Origin: Candidatus Leptofilum gracile
GTDB taxonomy: Bacteria > Chloroflexota > Anaerolineae > Promineifilales > Promineifilaceae
Reading direction: 5' to 3'
Length of the DNA stretch: 64,000 nt
NCBI GenBank assembly: GCA_016713825.1
Contig: JADJOJ010000003.1
Coordinates: 434,001 to 498,000 of the forward strand
Part shown: positions 33,138 to 42,600 of the stretch, piece by piece
How the letters are laid out: each line of letters opens with the position of its first letter
How positions within the stretch are numbered: position 1 is the stretch's first letter
The notes under the pieces: generated by a model
The model's database searches: none
What the model saw: only the letters and a program-made list of their open reading frames with translations
Told to the model about the DNA's origin: nothing
Position numbers and translations under genes: made by a program

Positions 33138-34373
33138 TTAAATTCGTTCCCAAATGTTGCGCAGGCGCGTTTTGATTTCCTGGCGACGCTGCTGGTACTC
33201 TTGTTCGCTGAGCTTGCCGTTTTTGTAGGCGGCGTCTAGATCGGCCAGGGCAAAGAGGAGCTGCCAGCGTTCGGCGCTGTTGGCGGGGTTGTCTGTGGGG
33301 TGGGGGCTGGCGGTGGGGGTGGCCAGTTGGGGAACGGCCGTTTGCCCCGGCACGGGCCGCAGCAGCCGAAAGGCAACCGACGTGACCAGCAGCAACACGA
33401 TCATGCTAAGGAGCCCATCTGAGAGGGGGTAACTGGCGGGGGATGTGACATTGCTGCTCCCTACGGCCTGGGGCTGAAAGGTGAGCGCCAGATTGCTGTT
33501 CTGGGGCAGGTTTGCCTGGCTGAACTGCTGCAAAGCGCCGCGTTCCCCGGCCGATTGGGTGGCTTCCTGCTGCCACTCCTCGCTGGCAAACGCGAGGCCA
33601 TCGGGCACGGCAACAAAGATGCTGTTGGTGGCATAGGGCAGGCTGCGGGACAAATCGAGCTGGCTGCGGGGCAGGCTGTAGCTGACGCGCAGGGTGAGGC
33701 TGTTGGGGCCGGGGCGCAGGGGGGCGGTGTCTAGCCAACGGCCGTCTTGCTGCACCACCTCGTTGGCCGGGAAGTAACCGCTGTTTGGCCCCAGGCCACG
33801 CTCGAAGGTGGGGGATTGGGCGGCGCTGGGCAGGTTAATTTGCAGGCCAGCTGCCTGATTGCGGAAAACGGCCGTACCGCTGTTGGCAAAGCTGTACAGT
33901 TCTGTGATTTGTACCGATTCGCCATATACGGCCAGGGCAATGTTGAGCTGATGAATGACCACATTGGCCGGGTCGCTGGTGGTGTCGTAGATGGTGAGGG
34001 GTAAATTGAGCGGCTCTGGGCCAGACAGGGGGGCGATGGTGCTGCTAAATGAAAGTTCCTGATAGTCGGTGCTGACCATGTAAACCCAGTCGCTGGGCTT
34101 GTCGGTGAGGGTGAACTGGAAACGGCCGTCTGCATCCAGAACAGTGGTTAGCGTTTCGGTGGCGGTGTAGCTGCTGTTGTAGGCGTGCAGGGTCACCTGG
34201 ATGCCTGCGGGGGCTGGTTGGTTGGTGGTGCCGTTGTGCACGCTGCCGGTGATGGTGCCGCTTTGGCTGCTTTGGGCAACGGCCGTTTGGCCAACACACA
34301 AACAGGCTACGCTAAAACAAAAACAAAAAATGAAAACGGTGCGCCAGGGCCGTAGACGAAGTGCGCCAAACAT
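33138..34373 (-). CDS. Secreted, membrane-anchored beta-sandwich protein with C-terminal SHOCT-like segment
   Basis: No specific function recognised; 410 residues from ATG 34373, chosen over an upstream in-frame start because AAGGAAG precedes it and a signal peptide follows (FIFCFCFSVACLCVGQTAVA). Residues about 35-120 resemble a carboxypeptidase-regulatory/Cna-B-like fold (GTITGSVHNGTTNQPAPAGI, DADGRFQFTL). A later domain is beta-rich. A transmembrane helix (LLSMIVLLLVTSVAFRLL) lies near residue 325, and the cytoplasmic tail (ADLDAAYKNGKLSEQEYQQR) resembles a short oligomerisation segment. It ends 10 bases before the cytochrome b start and probably belongs to the same transcript. Five ACGGCCGT sites within the gene. 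Confidence 0.7.
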   Translation of the reverse strand: MFGALRLRPWRTVFIFCFCFSVACLCVGQTAVAQSSQSGTITGSVHNGTTNQPAPAGIQVTLHAYNSSYTATETLTTVLDADGRFQFTLTDKPSDWVYMVSTDYQELSFSSTIAPLSGPEPLNLPLTIYDTTSDPANVVIHQLNIALAVYGESVQITELYSFANSGTAVFRNQAAGLQINLPSAAQSPTFERGLGPNSGYFPANEVVQQDGRWLDTAPLRPGPNSLTLRVSYSLPRSQLDLSRSLPYATNSIFVAVPDGLAFASEEWQQEATQSAGERGALQQFSQANLPQNSNLALTFQPQAVGSSNVTSPASYPLSDGLLSMIVLLLVTSVAFRLLRPVPGQTAVPQLATPTASPHPTDNPANSAERWQLLFALADLDAAYKNGKLSEQEYQQRRQEIKTRLRNIWERI

Positions 34374-34979
34374 AGTTTTCTTCCTTGAAGGGAACTTCTT
34401 CCTTCGCTTGACAAAACACGTTGCCGCAGCCATTCTGCTCAAAAACGGCCGTGGCAGCTGCTAAAACTATCTCCCCTAAGTGCGCATTGTAACGATTGCG
34501 TCACGGGTACGGCCGTTTTTAGGAGAAAAGTCCTGGTTTGTACGGCCGTTCCGCAGCCCGATGAGCCGCTGGCAAATTTTGGGAAGCAGTACCTTTTAAG
34601 TGTTGGCTTGCCGCCCTTGGTAACGGGCTAAACTATTTTTCGCAAAATTGGGATTTACGCACCAATTTTTCTCCATATTTCCCCACAAACCCAAATATTT
34701 TCTTCCCCACCTCGGTTCTATAATTGACACGGCTATGAATTTACTTCCGTTCGGGAGCAATAGCACCTCATCCCAATCAACAATCTGGCCCGGCTACATG
34801 CGATTGTAAACGGCCGTAAATTCAGACGAAGGCAAAAATTCTGGCGACTTTTCTGCTTGCGTCTTGCAACGACTCCCAAATCGACCGCACATCTATTTGC
34901 TTATGTAAATCTAGTCATGGTGCCGTCTTCCATTGAGCGTCGTAAGCCATCTGAGCAGTTACCCACAGGAGGCAGTGAA
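34374..34979. other. Divergent intergenic region with four ACGGCCGT palindromes
   Basis: About 600 bases between the start of the cytochrome b transcript group (minus) and the 6-CxxCH cytochrome (plus). ACGGCCGT occurs at 34445-34452, 34509-34516, 34542-34549 and 34810-34817, showing that the motif is not a by-product of coding. No gene or RNA is recognised. The frame that extends the plus-strand gene upstream to 34857 lies before the ribosome-binding site and is not counted as coding. Confidence 0.6.
34696..34724 (+). promoter_or_regulatory. Possible sigma-70-type promoter for the 6-CxxCH cytochrome
   Basis: A consensus -10 hexamer TATAAT occurs at 34719-34724 on the plus strand. The -35 region 17 bases upstream is poor, so this is a weak call. 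Transcription from here would leave a leader of about 250 bases before the ATG at 34980. Confidence 0.25.
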
Positions 34980-37973
34980 ATGAGAAGAGGTTATTTGTGG
35001 TTTATTGGCCTGGGGCTTTGTTTGATCGCCCTGGGCTGGGGCATGGAGCCAACCAATGCCGCCAACAACGACCGGATGGAAACGGCCGTTTCCACCGCAC
35101 CCCATCCCACTTACAACGCACCATTCAACACCCCCCAACAGCAAGGCAGCGGCGCATGCGACATCTACGCCGTCGATCTGATTGGGGCCTGGGTAGATGC
35201 GGGGGCGATAGACGGCCGTTTCCCCTTCACCTCCCTCAACGACGAAGCCTGCACCGCAGACTTCACCACCGACGTTCTGCCGCTCTTCACCACCGAAAAT
35301 GCCTGGTTCGAAGGTTCACAAGCCTGCACCGAATGCCACTTCGATAACTCCGAAGATTCGCGGCACGAGATGGACCTGAGCAGCTACGCAGGCATCATGA
35401 TGGGCGGTGACGTGCTCTCCGCCCCGCCGGGGGTGGCGATTGTGGTACCGGGCGATTGGGCCAGCTCCAAGCTGCGCGGCCGCTTGCGCGACAACCGCAT
35501 GCCGCCCGGCTGGGAGTTCGACATCGAAGAAACCAACCGCGACGGCCCGCTGCTAGAACATGACGGCGGCAACGTGTCTGCCGTCGCGCTGATTGGGGCG
35601 TGGGTAGACGCCGGTGCGCCGGATGGCGACTTTGCCTGGATGGACACCGACGGCACAGAACACAACGGCAGCTTTGAGACGGACGTGCTGCCGCTGTTCA
35701 CCACAGAAGATGCCTGGTTTGCAGGGTCGCAGGCGTGTACAGAGTGCCACTTCGACAATTCCGAAGATTCGCGGCACGAGATGGATATGAGCAGTTACGC
35801 AGGCATCATGCTGGGCGGCGACGTACTCTCGTCTCCGCCGGGGGTGGCGATTGTGCTGCCGGGGGATTGGGACAACTCCAAGCTGCGCTCCCGGCTGCGC
35901 AACAACCGGATGCCGCCTGGCTGGGAATTTGACATCGAAGAGACCAATCGCGATGGCCCGATTGTGACCGTGGGCAGCCTGGCCAGCGCCACCGCTGGCG
36001 ACAGCTGCGAACTGTACGCCGTGGATTTGATTGGGGCCTGGGTGGATGCCGGCGCACCAGAACGCGACGCCTTTGCCTTCACCGATGCCAATGGCGCGGC
36101 CTGCGCCGCCACCTTTGAGACGGACGTGTTGCCGCTCTTCACCACCGAAAATGCCTGGTTCGAAGGTTCACAAGCCTGCACCGAATGCCACTTCGATAAC
36201 TCCGAAGATTCGCGGCACGAGATGGACCTGAGCAGCTACGCGGGCATCATGATGGGCGGCGACGTGCTCTCCGCCCCGCCGGGGGTGGCGATTGTGGTAC
36301 CGGGCGATTGGGCCAGCTCCAAGCTGCGCGGCCGTTTGCGCGACAACCGCATGCCGCCCGGCTGGGAGTTCGACATTGAAGAAACCAACCGCGACGGCCC
36401 GCTGCTAGAACATGACGGCGGCAACGTGTCTGCCGTCGCGCTGATTGGGGCGTGGGTAGACGCCGGTGCGCCGGATGGCGACTTTGCCTGGATGGACACC
36501 GACGGCACAGAACACAACGGCAGCTTTGAGACGGACGTGCTGCCGCTGTTCACCACAGAAGATGCCTGGTTTGCAGGGTCGCAGGCGTGTACAGAGTGCC
36601 ACTTCGACAATTCCGAAGATTCGCGGCACGAGATGGATATGAGCAGTTACGCAGGCATCATGCTGGGCGGCGATGTACTCTCGTCTCCGCCGGGGGTGGC
36701 GATTGTGCTGCCGGGGGATTGGGACAACTCCAAGCTGCGCTCCCGGCTGCGCAACAACCGGATGCCGCCTGGCTGGGAATTTGACATCGAAGAGACCAAT
36801 CGCGACGGCCCGCTGATTGCGGCGGGATACATGACGGATGGTTTGGGGCCTCAACCGGTGCTGGTGAGTGCGGAAACGGCCGTTACCGTCCCACCCGCTC
36901 CCCAAGAAATCATCTCCACCCTAGATGCGGCTGGCACGGCCCCCATCCCGCCGGAAATCCCCGAAGCGACGATTACCGAGACGGTGCTGGAGCCAGTCTA
37001 CCGGCCCATGTTCCTGGCCTTGTTTGGCCTGCTGACGGTGGTGTTTGGCGTGGCGATGGGCTTTAGTTCGGCCGTGCAGCTGCGCAAGCCAGAAACGCAA
37101 GCCAACCGCACAGAGTACGTGCGCACCCTCTTCTTCTTGCTGTTTGCGGTGCTGGCGGTGTTCTCCGCCGGGCTGGCGGTGCACGCCACCCTCACAGACA
37201 CCTTCACCCGCACCACCGTCATCCGCGAGGAGGTGCCGCTGCCGATCAACGTGTTCCCAGAAGTGCCCAACGTGCCGGAAGTGCGCCTGGAAGAGTGGCA
37301 GGCCAAGCTGCCGCCCGCTTACGCCGCGCTGAGCAATCCATTTGCCAACGACCCGGCCGCGGTAGCGGCGGGCAAGGCGGTGTACGATGATCATGATTGC
37401 TACGAGTGCCACGGCGAAAATCTGGATGGGCAGGGCAACTTTAGCGAAGGGCTCAAGCCCCGCCCGGTGAACCTGACCGACCCGGCGCTGATGAATCTGC
37501 CATTCATTACCGATTCGTACCTGTTCTGGCGCATCAGCGAAGGGGGCAGCCAGGCACCGTTCTTCTCGGCGATGCCTGCCTGGAAGGCGTACCTGACGGA
37601 AACCGAGCGGTGGCAGGTGATTGCTTACATTCGCAGCCAGGTGGCTACGCAAATGTCTGAAAGCGATCAGGCGGCGATTGCGGTGATTGAGCAGGCGGGT
37701 TGCTTTGCCTGCCACCGCATTGAGGCGATTGGCCGGGGCGGCAAGATTGGCCCTGGCTGGGATGAGCTGGCAGAGGTTGCCCCGTCTCGCATCGCGGGCA
37801 TGGGCGGTGAGGCGTACATCCTTCAATCGATTCTGGAGCCGCAGGCGTTTACGGTGCCAGGGTTTGAAGACCAGGCCAACTCGATGCCGGCAAACTTTGG
37901 CGAAAAACTTACGGCCGAAGAGATTGATTTGCTGGTTGATTTTCTGGCCAACCTTTCGTTTGATGATGATTAG
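34980..37973 (+). CDS. Membrane-anchored cytochrome c with four repeated CTECH units and a two-motif C-terminal domain
   Basis: Exported protein of 997 residues. The start is ATG 34980 behind GGAGG and is followed by a signal peptide (YLWFIGLGLCLIALGWGM). Four repeats each hold one CTECH heme site (Cys at about 116, 253, 400, 537) within FETDVLPLFTT, HFDNSEDSRHEMD and NRMPPGWEFDIEETNRDGP. Two helices (about 675-697, 713-735) anchor it; the last 230 residues are a cytochrome c domain with CYECH (807) and CFACH (908) and Met-containing loops. It may shuttle electrons between a membrane carrier and outer multiheme proteins. It diverges from the cytochrome b operon. The repeats contain a recent 852-bp duplication. 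Confidence 0.85.
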   Translation: MRRGYLWFIGLGLCLIALGWGMEPTNAANNDRMETAVSTAPHPTYNAPFNTPQQQGSGACDIYAVDLIGAWVDAGAIDGRFPFTSLNDEACTADFTTDVLPLFTTENAWFEGSQACTECHFDNSEDSRHEMDLSSYAGIMMGGDVLSAPPGVAIVVPGDWASSKLRGRLRDNRMPPGWEFDIEETNRDGPLLEHDGGNVSAVALIGAWVDAGAPDGDFAWMDTDGTEHNGSFETDVLPLFTTEDAWFAGSQACTECHFDNSEDSRHEMDMSSYAGIMLGGDVLSSPPGVAIVLPGDWDNSKLRSRLRNNRMPPGWEFDIEETNRDGPIVTVGSLASATAGDSCELYAVDLIGAWVDAGAPERDAFAFTDANGAACAATFETDVLPLFTTENAWFEGSQACTECHFDNSEDSRHEMDLSSYAGIMMGGDVLSAPPGVAIVVPGDWASSKLRGRLRDNRMPPGWEFDIEETNRDGPLLEHDGGNVSAVALIGAWVDAGAPDGDFAWMDTDGTEHNGSFETDVLPLFTTEDAWFAGSQACTECHFDNSEDSRHEMDMSSYAGIMLGGDVLSSPPGVAIVLPGDWDNSKLRSRLRNNRMPPGWEFDIEETNRDGPLIAAGYMTDGLGPQPVLVSAETAVTVPPAPQEIISTLDAAGTAPIPPEIPEATITETVLEPVYRPMFLALFGLLTVVFGVAMGFSSAVQLRKPETQANRTEYVRTLFFLLFAVLAVFSAGLAVHATLTDTFTRTTVIREEVPLPINVFPEVPNVPEVRLEEWQAKLPPAYAALSNPFANDPAAVAAGKAVYDDHDCYECHGENLDGQGNFSEGLKPRPVNLTDPALMNLPFITDSYLFWRISEGGSQAPFFSAMPAWKAYLTETERWQVIAYIRSQVATQMSESDQAAIAVIEQAGCFACHRIEAIGRGGKIGPGWDELAEVAPSRIAGMGGEAYILQSILEPQAFTVPGFEDQANSMPANFGEKLTAEEIDLLVDFLANLSFDDD
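35281..36808 (+). repeat. Near-identical tandem duplication, 852-bp period
   Basis: Bases 35281-35956 and 36133-36808 are almost the same, with about six differences seen by eye. The offset is 852 bases (284 codons), so each copy carries two of the four CTECH repeats. Upstream and downstream of these blocks the copies diverge clearly. Confidence 0.9.
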
Positions 37974-37986
37974 CTGATGGTTTGTG

Positions 37987-38026
37987 GCGTGGCTCCATCT
38001 TATGGGTGGGGTCACGCTTTTTTTTT
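37987..38026 (+). terminator. Terminator after the 6-CxxCH cytochrome gene
   Basis: GCGTG (37987 on) pairs with CACGC (38013-38017), with further GC pairing inside the stem, followed directly by nine T. It starts 14 bases after the stop codon. Confidence 0.75.
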
Positions 38027-38052
38027 GCTTTTGGCTCTTTGGGAATGACAGC

Positions 38053-38115
38053 CTGTGATGCGTGATGCGTGATACGTGACCAGAGGTGCATCACGTTTTA
38101 CGCGTCACGCTTCAT
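38053..38115. repeat. Inverted heptad repeat array upstream of the beta-propeller gene
   Basis: Nine 7-base units: CTGTGAT, GCGTGAT twice, ACGTGAC, CAGAGGT, GCATCAC, GTTTTAC, GCGTCAC, GCTTCAT. GCGTGAT on the left is the reverse complement of ATCACGC-type units on the right, so a hairpin can form. Here no gene end overlaps the array. Confidence 0.7.
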
Positions 38116-38162
38116 GGCAAACGCCATGAAATCCTGAAGGCCCACTTTTTGGGAGGTGCCGT

Positions 38163-39344
38163 ATGGGGCGTTGGGCGCTGGTTTTTCCCTTGATTTTGCT
38201 GCTGTTGGGCTGCGCCTCTGCGCCACCCGCTCCTTCACCGACGGTGATGGCAACGGCCGTTCCCATCACCCCTCCCCCGCTTCCCTCAGCCAACCCGTCG
38301 GCCACCGCCCCAGAGCAGGTGTGGCAACGGCCGTTTGGCCCTGGTTTAACTGGGCCAGCGGCGTTTGCGGCCGGGCAGCTGTTTGTGGCGACGGATACGG
38401 CCGTCTTCGCCCTGGACCCAGCCACAGGAGCTACCAATTGGGAGGTGCGGCTGGTCAACGGGGTTTGGTCGCGCACGTTGGTGGCCAATGAAACGGCCGT
38501 TGTGCTGGGCAGCCCTGGGCAAATGTTGGCGCTAAATCCGGCAGACGGGGCGCTGCTGTGGCAGCTGCCGCTGGTGGGGGACCTGTTGTGGCCGCCGCTG
38601 CTGGCCGAGGGCCGCGTGTATGCGGGCACGGCGTTTGTGGGGCCGGGCGTACCGCCCAACCCAGACGGCCGTGCCTGGGTGTATGCCGTGACGCTGGATT
38701 CGGGAACGGTGGTGTGGTCTGCGGAAACGGCCGTGTACACCCTCACCACGCCAGCCAGCAACGGCCGTCAACTGTTTGTGGGCGGCAGCTTCTTGAACCC
38801 GGCTTCCCAGGTGGAGGAGGGCGGTTTTTTGCGCCTACACGCCTTCGATCTGGCGACAGGAGTGCGGCAATGGCAGGTGGAGCGGCAGGATGGCTTTATC
38901 AAATCGCTGGCGGCCGATGAGAACACCCTCTTTTTACTGGCGTATACAGATATGGTTTATGGGCTAGACGGCCGTTCTGGTGCAGTTCGCTGGGAATATC
39001 CCACCGAAAATTGGTCGCCGGGCTTTAGCTGGCAGGCTGGGGTGCTTTACTTTGGCAGCGACAATGCGTTTGTGCATGCGGTGGATGGGGGGAGGGGAAC
39101 GGCCGTTTGGCGGACGCCGCTAGAAGGTGTGTTTAATGCTCCCCGCGCCGAACTGACGCTCGATGAGACCACCGCTTACTTCCAGGGCAACGACAACCAG
39201 CTTTACGCCCTGGCCCTGGCCAGCGGCGACCTGCTGTGGCAAACTGCGCCCCAACCCCGCTCCCGCGTGCCCCTTACCGTTGGTGCTGGCTGGCTCTTTT
39301 TGGTTGATCAAGAGGGCACCCTTACGGCTTTTAAACGGCCGTAA
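38163..39344 (+). CDS. PQQ-binding-like beta-propeller lipoprotein
   Basis: Surface lipoprotein of 393 residues. Signal peptide with lipobox LLGC (Cys17), then a Pro-rich linker, then a beta-propeller of repeated strands with the tryptophan docking pattern of PQQ enzyme/BamB-like repeats (LDPATGATNWEVRL, LNPADGALLWQLPL, LDGRSGAVRWEYPT, ASGDLLWQTAP). No catalytic PQQ ligands can be recognised, so a scaffold role is as likely as an enzyme. GGAGGT precedes the ATG. The gene carries ten ACGGCCGT palindromes in 1.18 kb, the densest stretch in the window. Confidence 0.82.
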   Translation: MGRWALVFPLILLLLGCASAPPAPSPTVMATAVPITPPPLPSANPSATAPEQVWQRPFGPGLTGPAAFAAGQLFVATDTAVFALDPATGATNWEVRLVNGVWSRTLVANETAVVLGSPGQMLALNPADGALLWQLPLVGDLLWPPLLAEGRVYAGTAFVGPGVPPNPDGRAWVYAVTLDSGTVVWSAETAVYTLTTPASNGRQLFVGGSFLNPASQVEEGGFLRLHAFDLATGVRQWQVERQDGFIKSLAADENTLFLLAYTDMVYGLDGRSGAVRWEYPTENWSPGFSWQAGVLYFGSDNAFVHAVDGGRGTAVWRTPLEGVFNAPRAELTLDETTAYFQGNDNQLYALALASGDLLWQTAPQPRSRVPLTVGAGWLFLVDQEGTLTAFKRP

Positions 39345-39418
39345 CCACGATTCACGCCGCACAGGCAAATTGCGCAGATTGCGCCGAAATTACCCCTGAT
39401 TTCTCTGTGTAACTCCAA

Positions 39419-39434
39419 GCAACCGATCGGTTGC
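39419..39434. repeat. 16-bp perfect palindrome downstream of the propeller gene
   Basis: GCAACCGATCGGTTGC, 75 bases after the stop codon and flanked by two copies of GTGTAACT. No T-run follows directly. It may be a transcript-end stem or a protein-binding site. Confidence 0.4.
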
Positions 39435-39469
39435 ACTTCGCCGTGTAACTTTGGGTTTTGTTTTTATTT

Positions 39470-39673
39470 TCAGCGTGGGGTGGGTTCGTCGTGTTTACGG
39501 CCGTCTGCATGGCACTGCGTACAGTGGCTGCCGTTGAGCACCATGACGAAAAAGAGGCTGAGTTCGAGCTCGTAGGGGCGAACGGCCGTTTCCTCACGGA
39601 AGGAAACGGCCGTTTTCTCTATCTTGCTAAACCCTAATGTATCAGTGAATGGTGGTGGTACTGCCCGCCACAA
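39470..39673 (-). pseudogene. Fusion remnant of a second cytochrome b/24-heme operon
   Basis: Read on the minus strand, this short frame contains EETAVRPYELELSLFFVMVL, almost the same as residues 20-38 of the diheme cytochrome b, joined in frame to CTQCHADGRKHD, the last twelve residues of the 24-heme cytochrome. The DNA matches are about 60 bases with the end of the 24-heme gene (near 26618-26672) and about 50 bases with the start of the cytochrome b gene (near 33020-33070). The ends are thus the outermost parts of the operon at 26.6-33.1 kb, with the interior gone. A small functional peptide is possible but unlikely; the remnant overlaps the end of the 2244-residue gene. Confidence 0.75.
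39581..39614. repeat. Hairpin built from two ACGGCCGT palindromes
   Basis: Perfect 14-bp arms AACGGCCGTTTCCT (39581-39594) and AGGAAACGGCCGTT (39601-39614) around a six-base loop, lying inside the fusion remnant and 28 bases beyond the stop of the giant repeat gene. It may serve as that gene's transcript-end stem; on the minus strand no clear T-run follows. Confidence 0.6.
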
Positions 39674-42600
39674 CCGTCACGGTCGTTTCTGGCGTACCAT
39701 CGTTAAAACTAAACTTGGTCGCCAGCGGCAGCAGCTCCATGCCGCTGGTGAAGGGGTTCACCGATTCCCACCCATAACGATACCCGGTGGCATTGCCTGA
39801 GGTGGATGTTACCTTGCCCGTTTGGAACACAAAGTCTGGGTCTGAACCCACATTTTGTTCTTTTTCTATTGAGGCACCGGCGTAGGTTACCGTGATTTTG
39901 GTATTTACCGGCAGCAGTTCTTCTGCGCCATCAAACGCTTGCTTGGTGCCCCAGCCGTAACGATACTCGAACGTGGCGTCGCCAGAGAGGTCGGTGACGC
40001 CATCGCTGGCCAGCAGCGTGGCGGTTACTGGCACCGTGGCAAATACAAAGTCTGGAGTTGTGTTGGCATTTTGTTCTTTCTCAATGGATGCGCCCGCGTA
40101 GCTGACCGTAATCTTGGTGTTCACGGGGAGCAGTTCCATCGGGCCAGTGAAGGGTTGCTTGCTGCCCCAGCCGTAGCGATACTCGAAGGTCGCGCCGCTT
40201 AGGGGAGCCCCGTTGCTGTCGTTGAGAACGGCCGTTATCGGCACCGTGGCAAACACAAAGTCTGGGTCTGTACCGGCATGCTGCTCTCTCTCAATACTGG
40301 CGCCCATGTAAGAAACGGTGATTTTGGTGTTTACCGGCAGCAACTCCATCAAGCCGGGGAAGGTCTCCTTGCTGCCCCAGCCATAGCGGTACTCAAAAGT
40401 TGCGCCGTTCAGAGGAGCGCCATTGCTGTCGTTGAGAACGGCCGTTACCGGCACCGTTTGGAACACGAAGTGGGAATCGGTGGCCACGTTTTGCTGCTTT
40501 TCGATGGAAGCGCCATTGTACGTAACGGTCACTTTGGTGTTTGTGGGGGGGCCATCGAGGCTGTGGTAAAGACGGCCGTTTGCATCCGTGGTGCCGATTT
40601 CAGTGTAATCACCCCAACCAAAGCGGTACTTAAACGCCCCATCTGCCAGGCCATTCCCACTGCTGTCAATCAGATCCAGCACAAGCATGCTTTGTTCGAT
40701 AGAACACGTCCCGTCCGTGACCGTCAGCGGCATCGAGTACAGCTTGGTGTTGTTACCCTCATAAAAGTCAATGGTGTACGTCCCTTCAAAGATGTAGGTG
40801 GGACCATTGAAAACGGTGCCGCCAATATTGTTCTGCCACATGCTCACCTTGCCCAGCGAATGGTGGAACTCAACAACCGTGGGCACAAAGGTATGATCGA
40901 TTGGGTCGCCAGCCGTGATATTGACGTTGCTGGATACCGACGTTCTGTTGATCGTCGCGGTAAAGGAGTATGTTCCGGGGAAAAGCTCCCGGGAAACAAT
41001 CCCCGAGGGGCCAACCGTGCCTACGTTTCCACCGCCGCTGTTAGAGATGAAGTAGGTAACGGCCGTTCCTTCAACCGCGTTGCCCTCACAATCCCTCACC
41101 TCCATCATTGCCACGGTGGTCTGGAAGGTATGCAGCGGGTTGGGGTTCAGGAGTTCCGCCACGTCCACCGCTGCCGAGGCGCTGGATTTGGCGTAGCGGG
41201 CCGTAAACACGATACCGTTGCCGTGCCAGGGCAGCGTTGCCGTGACTTTACCAGTTGCGTCCGTGGTGCCCATCGTAAACCCACCCGTGTTGGGTTTGAA
41301 GGCGCTAACTTCGACACCGCTGAGCGGGTTGCCCTGGCTGTCAACCGCCTGGATGGTGACTGCCCCGCCGATGAGGCTGCACCCACTAATGTCCAGATAC
41401 TGGGTTTCGCTGCCAATTTGGAATCTGTACGTGCCTGGCAGCATGTAGATCGGGCCGGTTACAGTTTTCCAACCGCTGGCGTAATATTTGACCGTCTCTG
41501 TAGAGACGTATTCAAATTTTGTGGCGGTGAAGGTAACGGCCGTATCGCTGCCAACATTCTGATAAAACTCATTCGCCGCACCGCCATATTCCATACGGAA
41601 CTTGTAATTAAGCGGCAGCAGTTCAATGGTTGTTAGGCCACTTTCGTCGGTAATGTCAATGCTCTTCCAGCCGGACGCATAATATTTCGCAATGCCCCCT
41701 TCGATACCGGCGTCGTCGCAATCTTGCAAGGCAACAGTCACCTCACTCGTGCGGAACATTACCTCGGTATCTGTAGCCATATCTTGATAAAACTCTTGGG
41801 CTGCGCCGCCATACTCCATGCGGAACTTGTAGTTGAGCGGCAGCAGCTCGATGCTGGTAACCCCACCAGCTGTTTCACCAATGGTTTTCCAGCCGCTGGC
41901 ATAATACTTTGCCGTGCCTTCAGCCGGCAGCATACCGAGTTCGCCGTCGTGATTTTCCAGATTGACGGTTACCAAAGTGGTTTGGAATTCAACGACCGGT
42001 TCATCACCGACGTTTTGGTAAAACTCTTTTGCGCCGCCGCCATATTCCATGCGGAATTTGTAATTCAGCGGCAGCAACTCAACCGTCGCAACCCCGCCAG
42101 AGGTAGCGCCGATGGTTCTCCAGCCAGAAGCATAATATTTGGCCGTGCCTTCAGCTAGCAGATTGCCGATTGCGCCATTGTGATTTAGTAGCTGCACCGT
42201 TACTGCCACCGTTTGGAATACAAGGGGCTGCTCAGTCCGAACGTCGTGATACTGTTCCTGCGCCGCGCCCTCGTATTCAATGCGGAATTTGTAGTTACCC
42301 GGCAGCAGATCCTCTTTGGTCACAATGCCGTTGGCGTCCGTCGTGCCAAAGATTTTCCAACCACTGGCGTAATACTTTACAACCGCGCCCTCAATGCCAT
42401 TACCCTGGCTGTCCTGAAAAATCACAGTGGGGAACGTGTTTTGTGCGGTGAAGATAACAGCTGGATTGGTAGCAACGTTCTGGTATTTTTCGTTGGCCGC
42501 GCCGCCATATTCCATGCGGAATTTGTAGTTCAACGGCAGCAGCTCAACCGTTGTTTCACCGTTGCTGTCTGTAACGCCGATGGTTTTCCAGCCAGAGGCA

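Noticed and set aside
40278..41636. 452-codon open frame on the plus strand opposite the giant repeat gene
   Set aside because: It mirrors the repeat pattern of the minus-strand gene, has no ribosome-binding site and resembles no family; an antisense shadow of repetitive coding DNA.
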